The notes under the pieces are model-generated. The model was not told the origin of the DNA. It saw only the letters and a program-made list of their open reading frames with translations, and did no database searches. Made by a program: the position numbers and the translations under genes. Shown here one piece after another: positions 56,925 to 64,000 of a stretch of 64,000 nucleotides of DNA (position 1 is the stretch's first letter; every line of letters begins with the position of its first letter). The stretch is from Anomaloglossus baeobatrachus (Eukaryota; Chordata; Amphibia; Anura; Aromobatidae), in assembly GCF_048569485.1 (NCBI RefSeq), contig NC_134354.1, positions 332,423,643-332,487,642 on the forward strand. The letters run 5' to 3'.

Positions 56925-57894
56925 AGCCCGGAGGGGACAGTATGCCAAGGAGAAGGATTGTGATAAGTGGGCATGGTGGGCATGGTATAGACACTGGGCA
57001 GTATTGGGGGAGCACAGTGTGAGACGACAGTGTGAAGGAGGAGCTCACTATGGATAGGAGAAGGCAGTGTGTGGATCATAGTGTGTGGATCATAGTTTGT
57101 GCAGGGAATACAGTGAGGGAATATTTTTTATTCAGGCACTATGCTGTCATTGCTGTATGGTCTGCAGTCCCAGTATCTCCTTACCATTGTTAGGAATATA
57201 CTGGGAGTTGAAGGTTCCTGCGATACAAATGTACACTGACAAACAAATGGTAAGAATGTTCTGTATTTTTGACTTTCAGACTTAATATCTCACCATCGAC
57301 TACAGTGTGAGACTACCTTCATTTTATAAACAATCACCTTGGCTATCTCATACATAAATTTGAGTTGCAGCTATTTAGTATTTGATTAATTATGCAGATT
57401 CTTGTCATGTCACTACATTGTGACTGTTTTGCTCCTAAAAATCTAAATTTTAATTTTTATTATTTTGTTAGTGTTTTGTAAATCCACCTTTGGCTTTCAA
57501 AACTGGCTGAATCCGTCTGGGCATGCTCTTGATCAGACTTAAGCATGTCTCAACCGAATTCTGATCCCAGGTCTTTTCTACACATTTCTAATTGTGGTGC
57601 GGTACTAGATGGCAGGTATATTTCTCCGGGCAAAATGCAATCCCACTGGAGCTCTGGCTGGAGAAAGCAGAACTCTGGCCTGGAAGCCTTCTGATTATCT
57701 GGGTTTTCGGGGCAATGCCCGACAAACACAGCTGCAGTAATTAGGGAAGCATAAGGTGCTTGGTGTTCAGTGCATATGTGTAGAGAGCTGGGGCTGGATA
57801 AGGAGCTCAGTGTGTTACTGGACATTGAGGAGAGAACTGCCATCTCACACTACCGGGCAGTGTTTGTATGGGAATATATTTAAGAGACTGGTAA
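56925..57894. other. Spacer, nothing certain
   Basis: Begins with the tail of the degenerate minisatellite. From 57470 the phrase GTAAATCCACCTTTGGCTTT resembles the terminal part of a dispersed repeat seen in fish and frogs, but no partner end is visible. Confidence 0.4.
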
Positions 57895-58235
57895 CCAGGG
57901 CCGGACTGGGACTAAAATTCAGCCCTGGCATTTGGGTGTACATCAGCCCACTTTTCGCGTGTTGAATGTGTCGGGGGCGGGGAGGACGCCACCGCACTGC
58001 GCGCTCGCTAACGCTCGGGTCCGGTGCTGCTGCAGCTGCTGCTCGGTGGCTCGAACGGTGGGCCGGATCCGGGGACTCGAGCGGCGCTCCTCGCCCGTGA
58101 GTGAAAGGGGTGGTTGGTTTGAGGGATTTGGTCCGTGACGCCACCCACGGGTTGTGGTGCAGATAGGCACCACCGCTGCTGGTGACGGGGATCCCGGGAG
58201 TGATGGTAGGGAGCAGCTGGGATGTTGTTTCCCCA
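57895..58235 (-). mobile_element. Inverted fragment of the GC-rich repeat
   Basis: Reverse complement shares GACCCGAGCGTTAGCGAGCG-type GC-rich wording and GGTGGTGC..CACC..CCCGTGGGTGGCGTCAC with 56660-56880. It ends a few bases before the duplicated TAF12 promoter, so it may mark the duplication junction. Confidence 0.55.
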
Positions 58236-58244
58236 ACAACTCAC

Positions 58245-58330
58245 CTACTCAGCTTTCTCACCTACTCCGCTTTCTCACCGACCGGAAGTACGTCACTTAC
58301 TGAGTTCTCTGCGCATGCATGAAGGTGTAC
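58245..58330 (-). other. Duplicate of TAF12 exon 1 and promoter
   Basis: Copies 51938-52020 closely. The ETS-CRE pair (CCGGAAGTACGTCAC at 58281-58295) is unchanged, while the NRF1-like site has lost its CpG (GCGCATGCA). The splice donor sequence TAG|GTGAG is present twice, 17 bp apart (exon ends 58262 and 58245), through a small tandem duplication. It could act as a distal alternative TAF12 first exon, or be silent. Confidence 0.65.
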
Positions 58331-58509
58331 TAAGTGAGGCACTTTTTTCATGTTTTTTTCTATTAACTTTATTTACACGTTGGTTTCTAGTAGGCGGGCA
58401 AGCTTTGCACAAAAACGGGAAAAATACATGTTATTTGCATGTTATCTGTGAGAGCCAATGAGAAACGTCAGCTCAAGCTCAGCTCCCCCAACGTGACGTG
58501 AAAGGCGGA

Positions 58510-58535
58510 TTCCCATGATGCTTTAGTATTTGCAT
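58510..58535 (+). promoter_or_regulatory. U11 copy 2 distal sequence element
   Basis: TTCCCATGATGC at 58510-58521 and ATTTGCAT at 58528-58535, again 204 bp before the RNA. The second, more distal octamer of copy 1 is present too (about 58434-58441). Confidence 0.8.
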
Positions 58536-58731
58536 AGATTTGAATAGAGATGATAGATAATATTTGCACAATATTATTCACAGAAACACTAATCACATAT
58601 GTTTGTAGGAGAATACAAGTACCTCAATGTGATTGTGTTATAAAGTAATGGACGGGAAAAACTATTTAGATCGCCACAAGCTAGACCGTTCTGCCGTGGA
58701 TACTGGCATCTAAGCGGCCCTATGACTTGGT

Positions 58732-58864
58732 AAAAAGGGCTTGTGCTGTGCATAGCACATCATTGTTCCCATGGCGGGAATGGTGGTGCGGAATCGTTAT
58801 CAAGAGATTTCGAAAGCATAATTTTTACACTTTGGACTGCCTATGATCGTTCTTCTGGGCGTCC
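58732..58864 (+). ncRNA. RNU11: U11 snRNA, copy 2
   Basis: Same length as copy 1 and differing from it inside the RNA by a single base (ACAATTTGG against ACACTTTGG after the Sm site). The 5' end AAAAAGGGC, stem I, Sm site ATAATTTTTAC and terminal stem are intact, the upstream elements are intact and a 3' box (TGTAAAAAACAGA) follows. It looks functional. Confidence 0.95.
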
Positions 58865-58973
58865 TACATCACTGTAAAAAACAGAAAAGCTTGGGAAACT
58901 TGTGAGATATGTATTCTTGTCTAAACAGGGGGAGCACTTAGGGCATTATTCCCTTTTAGTGTGGCCCTATTAA

Positions 58974-60738
58974 AGGAGTTGTCCGACATTAGCTTAACAA
59001 ACATTTTTGAGTTTATCTGTGCTATATTGTCATAAATCACACCTACATTGTTATTTTTAGTTTTCTAACTTTTGTTCCTCTTGAATTATCCCTTTATTCT
59101 CTGCAGCTCTTGTTTACATTCAGATCCAGCAAACATGACCATTTCCTGTGCAGAACCTCAGTCAGAGCTGTCACCACCCAGCCTCAGTGTCCAGCCCCAC
59201 CCCCTGCCCGCCCTCTGCACATACAGTCCCTGTCAGTATTCTTCCCCAGCACCTGACCTGGTATCACTACAGCATTGCAAATAACAGCCCCACATCGGGC
59301 TCTGCACCGCACACACACACACATATGGCTCTTTACCGCACACGCACACATATGGCTCTGTACCGCACACGCACACATATGGCTCTGCACACGCACACAT
59401 ATGGCTCTGCACCGCACACGCACACATATGGCTCTGCACCGCACATGCAGACATATGGTTCTGTACCGCACACACACACATATGGCTCTGCACACGCACA
59501 CATATGGCTCTGCACCGCACACGCACACATATGGCTCTGTACCGCACACACACACATATGGCTCTGCACACGCACACATATGGCTCTGCACCGCACACGC
59601 ACACATATAGCTCTGTACCGCACACATATGGCTCTGCACACGCACACATATGGCTCTGCACCGCACACGCATACATATGGCTCTGCACCGCACACGCACA
59701 CATATGGCTCTGTACCGCACACGCACACATATGGCTCTGTACCGCACACGCACACATATGGCTCTGCACACATATGGCTCTGCACACGCACACAAATGGC
59801 TCTGTACCGCACATGCACACATATGGCTCTGCACCGCACACGCACACATATGGCTCTGCACACGCACACATATGGCTCTGTACCGCACACGCACACATAT
59901 GGCTCTGTACCGCACACGCACACATATGGCTCTGCACCGCACACGCACACATATGGCTCTGTACCTCACACGCACACATATGGCTCTGCACCGCACACGC
60001 ACACACATGGCTCTGCACACGCACACATATGGCTCTGCACCTCACACGCACACATATGGCTCTGCACATGTACACATATGGCTCTGCAACCCCCCCATCC
60101 CCATCCCCATCGGGAACACATGTGGAGTACATACTCACCTGTCCTCGGTCCCCGCCGCTCCTGCACGTTCGTGCGCTGTCTGTGCTCTCTTCAGCACAGT
60201 AGTGACGTCACCACTGTGCTGAAGAGAGCACAGACAGCGGGAGGGACAGTGATGAGAAGCAGCGCTGCGCTGCTTCTCATCAGCACTTTCAAATGTACCG
60301 GCATCGGTGATCTGTGATGCCGGTACATTTGAATGTGTGATCCTGAGCAGGGGGCCCGGTGCTGGCGCTGACACCACGGCAGCTGCCGCCAGGCCCCGCC
60401 CCCAGGTCACGGACCCCACAGCAGTGCAGGGGGAGGTTACTGGAGAGTAAAAGAGGTGCGGGGGAATGTGTGGGAGGGTGCAGGGCTCATCACACTGTAG
60501 ACACCCAGCAGGGAGGCGACATGCTGTTCCACATTTGCATGTCAACATGGCCCTGCCCATGTTGACATGACATGACCGGAAGCAGCAAAATCGCGGCAGA
60601 AGCGGTCACATGACCGCTCTGAGCCGGGGGAAAAGGGGCTGACAGCAGGGCAGGTAAGTGGTCTCTATCTACTTACCTGCCCCAATGTAGCCCAATAGGG
60701 AAATAAAAAAAAAAGGTCAAAGAAGCCGGATAACCCCT
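58974..60738. mobile_element. TTAA-type element in the U11 copy 2 3' flank, minisatellite-bearing
   Basis: TTAA at 58970-58973 and 60739-60742; inverted ends AGGAGTTGTCCGAC and, from the right, AGGGGTTATCCGGC. It splits the conserved U11 3' flank (GTGGCCCTA | GCTTGGCCGCCG). It contains a minisatellite (59299-60088) and a palindrome at about 60185-60330 (CACAGTAGTGACGTCACCAC, GAAGCAGCGCTGCGCTGCTT). Confidence 0.88.
59299..60088. repeat. Minisatellite, about 20/27-bp units
   Basis: About 32 units of ACGCACACATATGGCTCTGC with or without an added ACCGCAC, so two unit lengths (about 20 and 27 bp) are interspersed. Open frames (GSAPHTHTY and MALHRTRTH types) are repeat products. Confidence 0.95.
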
Positions 60739-60774
60739 TTAAGCTTGGCCGCCGTAAACGGACTTTCATTATAG

Positions 60775-61110
60775 TCTCCCCAAACCACTGACCACATGAA
60801 TCAGATCCTGGCTAATAAAAGGCTCCTGCCTGATAGAAGCTCTACAAACAACTGGCCACATCAATCAGATCCTGGCTACTAAAAGGCTCATGCCTGACTG
60901 AAGCTCCCCAAACCGCTGGCCACATGAATCAGATACTGGCTACTAAAAAACTCCTGCCTGATAGAAGCTCCCCAAACAACTGGCCAAATGAATCAGATCC
61001 TGGCTACTAAAGGGCTCCTGCCTGACAGAAGCTCCCCAAACCGCTGGCCACATTAATCAGATCCTGGCTACTAAAAGGCTCCTGCCTAATTGAAGCTCCA
61101 CAAACTACTA
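60775..61110. repeat. 64-bp satellite, block 2
   Basis: Five diverged copies between the copy 2 flank and the copy 3 promoter. Confidence 0.92.
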
Positions 61111-61206
61111 GCTACATCTTTGCACACAAACGGGTAAAATGCATGTAACATCCAATAAGATTCGTCAGCTCAAGCTCAGCTCCCCCCACGTGACGTAAAA
61201 GGCGGA

Positions 61207-61232
61207 TTCCCATGATGCTTCAGCATTTGCAT
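61207..61232 (+). promoter_or_regulatory. U11 copy 3 distal sequence element
   Basis: TTCCCATGATGC at 61207-61218 and ATTTGCAT at 61225-61232, 204 bp before the RNA. A CACGTGACGT box lies upstream. The distal octamer seen in copies 1 and 2 is missing, as is all TAF12-side sequence. Confidence 0.78.
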
Positions 61233-61428
61233 ATATTTGAATAGAGATGATAGATAATATTTGCACAATATTAATCACAGAAATACAAATCACATATCTT
61301 TTTAAGAGAACACAAGTATCCCGATGTGACTGTATTATAGAGTAATGGACGGAAAAAACTATTTAGATCGCCACAAGCTAGGTCGTCCTGCCGTGGATAC
61401 TGGCATCTAAGCGGCCCTATGATTAGGT

Positions 61429-61561
61429 AAAAAGAGCTTGTGCTGTGCATAGCACATTATTGGTCCCATGGTGGGAATGGTGGTGTGGAATCGTTATCAA
61501 GAGATTTCAAAAGCATAATTTTTACTCTTTGGACTGCCTATGATCGTTCTTTTGGGCGTCC
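61429..61561 (+). ncRNA. RNU11: U11 snRNA variant, copy 3
   Basis: 133 nt with the same architecture, but the 5' end reads AAAAAGAGC: the second G of the splice-site-pairing GGG is A. The loop before the core and the core itself have a few further substitutions (GTGTGGAATCG, ATTTCAAAAGC). Sm site (ATAATTTTTAC) and terminal stem are intact, and a 3' box follows. It may be a variant RNA or a pseudogene. Confidence 0.88.
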
Positions 61562-61689
61562 TACATCACTGTAAAAGATAGAAAAGCTGTGGAGGCTTGT
61601 GAGGTACGTATGCCTGTCTGTGCAGGGGGAGCACTGAGGGCATTATTTCCTTCTCGTGTGACCCTATTGAGCTTGACCGCCGAAAATAG

Positions 61690-62399
61690 ACTTCCATTAT
61701 AGGTTCCCCAAACCACTGGCTACTAAAAGGCTCCTGCCTGCTAGAAGCTCCCCAAACCACTGGCCACATGAATCAGATCCTGGCTACTAAAAGGCTCCTG
61801 CCTGACAGAAGCTCCCCAAACCACTGGCCACATGAATTAGATCCTGGCTACTAAAAGGCTCCTGCTTGATTGAAGCTCCCCGAACCACTGGCCACATGAA
61901 TCTGGTCCTGGCTACTAAAAGGCTCCTGCCTCACAGAAGCTCCCCAAACGACTGGCCACATGAATCAGATCATGGCTACTAAAAGGCTCCTGCCTGATTG
62001 AAGCTCCCCAAACCACTGGCCACATGAATCAGATCCTACCTAGTAAAAGGCTCCTGACTGAAGCTCCCCAAACAACTGGCCACATGAATCAGATCCTGGC
62101 TACTAAAAGGATCCTGCCTGATAGAAGCTCCCCAAACCACTGGCCAAATGAATCAGATCCTGGCTACTAAAAGGCTCCTGCCTGTTTGAAGCTCCCCAAA
62201 CCACTGGCCACATGAATCAGATCCTGGCTACTAAAAGGCTCCTGCCTGATAGAAGCTCCCCAAACCACTGGCCACATGAATCAGATCCTGGCTACTAAAA
62301 GGCTCCTGCCTGATTGAAGCTCCCCAAACCACTGGCCACATCAATCAGATCCTGCCTACTAAAAGGCTCCTGCCTGATTGAAGCTCCACAAACTACTGG
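61690..62399. repeat. 64-bp satellite, block 3
   Basis: About 11 copies between U11 copies 3 and 4, with the same junctions as block 4. Confidence 0.95.
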
Positions 62400-62722
62400 C
62401 TACATCTTTGCACACAAACGGGTAAAATGCATGTAACATCCAATAAGATTCGTCAGCTCAAGCTCAGCTCCCCCCACGTGACGTAAAAGGTGGATTCCCA
62501 TGATGCTTCAGCATTTGCATATATTTGAATAGAGATGATAGATAATATTTGCACAATATTAATCACAGAAATACTAATCACATATCTTTGTAAGAGAACA
62601 CAAGTATCCCGATGTGACTGTATGATAGAGTAATGGATGGAAAAAACTATTTAGATCGCCACAAGCTAGGTCGTCCTGCCGTGGATACTGGCATCTAAGC
62701 GGCCCTATGATTTGGTAAAAAT

Positions 62723-62855
62723 AAAAAGAGCTTGTGCTGTGCATAGCACATCATTTTCCCCATGGTGGGAATGGTGGTGTGGAATTGTTAGCAAGAGATT
62801 TTGAAAGCATAATTGTTACACTTTGGACTGCCTATGATTGTTTTTCTGGGCGTCC
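62723..62855 (+). ncRNA. RNU11: U11 snRNA variant, copy 4
   Basis: Shares AAAAAGAGC with copy 3 and in addition has ATAATTGTTAC at the Sm site, a G within the U-run that Sm proteins bind. Six extra bases (AAAATA) sit just before the start, shifting the octamer (62513-62520) to -210. Terminal stem intact. More likely a pseudogene than copy 3. Confidence 0.86.
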
Positions 62856-62989
62856 TACATCACTGTAAAAGATAGAAAAGCTGTGGAGGCTTGTGAGGTA
62901 CGTATGCCTGTCTGCAGGGGGAGCACTGAGGGCATTATTTCCTTCTAGTGTGACCCTATTGAGCTTGGTCGCCGAAAATAGACTTCCGT

Positions 62990-63372
62990 TATAGGTTCCC
63001 CAAACCACTGGCTACTCAAAGGCTCCTGCCTGCTAGAAGCTCCCCAAACCACTGGCCACATGAATCAGATCCTGGCTACTAAAAGGATCCTGCCTGACAG
63101 AAGCTCCCCAAACCACTGGCCACATGAATTAGATCCTGGCTACTAAAAGGCTCCTGCCTGACAGAAGCTCCCCAAACCACTGGCCACATGAATTAGATCC
63201 TGGCTACTAAAAGGCTCCTGCTTGATTGAAGCTCCCCGAACCACTGGCCACATGAATCAGATCCTGGCTACTAAAAGGCTCCTGCTTGATTGAAGCTCCC
63301 CAAACCACTGGCCACATTAATCAGATCCTGGCTACTAAAAGGCTCCTGCCTGATTGAAGCTCCACAAACTAC
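62990..63372. repeat. 64-bp satellite, block 4
   Basis: About six copies between U11 copies 4 and 5. Confidence 0.95.
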
Positions 63373-63694
63373 TGGCTACATCTTTGCACACAAACGGGTA
63401 AAATGCATGTAACATCCAATAAGATTCGTCAGCTCAAGCTCAGCTCCCCCCACGTGACGTAAAAGGCGGATTCCCATGATGCTTCAGCATTTGCATATAT
63501 TTGAATAGAGATGATAGATAATATTTGCACACTATTAATCACAGAAATACTAATCACATATCTTTGTAAGAGAACACAAGTACCCCGAATTGGACTGTAT
63601 TATAGAGTAATGGACGGAAAAAAACTATTTAGATCGCCACAAGCTAGGTCGTCCTGCCGTGGATACTGGCATCTAAGCGGCCCTATGATTAGGT

Positions 63695-63827
63695 AAAAAG
63701 GGCTTGTGCTGTGCATAGCACATCAGTGTGCCTATGGCGGGAATGGTGGTGTGGAATCGTTATCAAGAGATTTTGAAAGCATAATTTTTATACTTTGGAC
63801 TGCCTATGATTGTTCTTCTGGTCATCC
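63695..63827 (+). ncRNA. RNU11: U11 snRNA, copy 5
   Basis: Keeps the standard AAAAAGGGC start and Sm site ATAATTTTTAT. The 3' strand of the terminal stem reads GGTCATCC instead of GGGCGTCC, which weakens pairing with GGAC.GCC. The first loop also differs (CATCAGTGTGCCTATGGCGG). DSE intact (octamer 63489-63496, -206). Function uncertain. Confidence 0.88.
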
Positions 63828-63969
63828 TACATCACTGTAAAAGACAGAAAAGCTTGGGAGACTTGTGAGATACGTATGCCTGTCTGCAGGGGGAGCACTG
63901 AGGGCATTACTTCCTTCTAGTGTGGCCCTATTGAGCTTGGTCGCCGAAAACGGACTTCCATTATAAGTT

Positions 63970-64000
63970 CCCCAAACCACTGGCTACTAAAAGGCTCCTG
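63970..64000. repeat. 64-bp satellite, block 5, cut by the window edge
   Basis: The last bases (ACTGGCTACTAAAAGGCTCC) begin another satellite block, so the U11 array probably continues to the right. Confidence 0.85.

Noticed and set aside
59148-60317. Frames of 200-390 codons (THTYGSAPHTHTYGS type)
   Set aside because: Products of the 20/27-bp minisatellite within a TTAA-type element.
52060-64000. GMEB1, the next gene beyond RNU11 in human
   Set aside because: No SAND-domain coding exon was found to the right edge; if synteny holds it lies beyond the window.

Overview
The window is vertebrate nuclear DNA, most likely from an anuran amphibian. Spliced genes with GT-AG introns sit among many DNA transposons: Tc1-like elements, hAT, short elements flanked by TTA or TAA, and elements flanked by TTAA. 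There is also a DIRS retroelement and six large minisatellites. Two protein genes and one snRNA family fix the locus as the TAF12-RAB42-RNU11 neighbourhood, which is also found together on human chromosome 1p35. The class assignment (frog) is inferred from repeat content; the gene identities come from recognisable protein and RNA sequence.

Layout. RAB42 (+ strand) has two coding exons (4182-4396 and 9281-9680). TAF12 (- strand) runs from a promoter near 52.0 kb down to about 9.76 kb. It has five coding exons of the canonical protein (40470-40643, 32338-32415, 32147-32261, 27563-27651, 10008-10043), one upstream exon (44383-44464) and a first exon ending at 51938. The two genes converge and their predicted 3' ends abut near 9.76 kb. 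TAF12 introns are swollen by repeats: a nested transposon and minisatellite block (10465-15169), a DIRS element (19474-24738), two Tc1-like elements (one of them upstream of RAB42), clusters of MITEs, and a 6.6-kb 48-bp minisatellite in the first intron.

From 52.4 kb to the right edge lies the most interesting part: a tandem array of U11 snRNA genes, the RNA that recognises 5' splice sites of U12-type introns. Five 133-nt copies (52408, 58732, 61429, 62723, 63695) each carry an snRNA-type enhancer (ZNF143/SPH site plus octamer about 204 bp upstream), a conserved proximal block and a 3' box. They are separated by blocks of a 64-bp satellite. Copy 1 is head to head with TAF12. Copy 2 carries with it a duplicate of the TAF12 promoter and first exon. 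Copies 3 and 4 share a base change inside the 5'-splice-site recognition sequence, and copies 4 and 5 have changes in the Sm site or terminal stem, so the array mixes probably functional genes with variants.

The genes work in unrelated steps of gene expression and traffic: TAF12 is a histone-fold subunit of TFIID and SAGA, U11 acts in the minor spliceosome, and RAB42 is a small GTPase of membrane traffic. Their linkage is positional. Very long open frames at 10.8-12.8, 36.6-38.3, 41.1-42.2, 45.0-52.0 and 59.1-60.3 kb are products of minisatellites and are not listed as genes.
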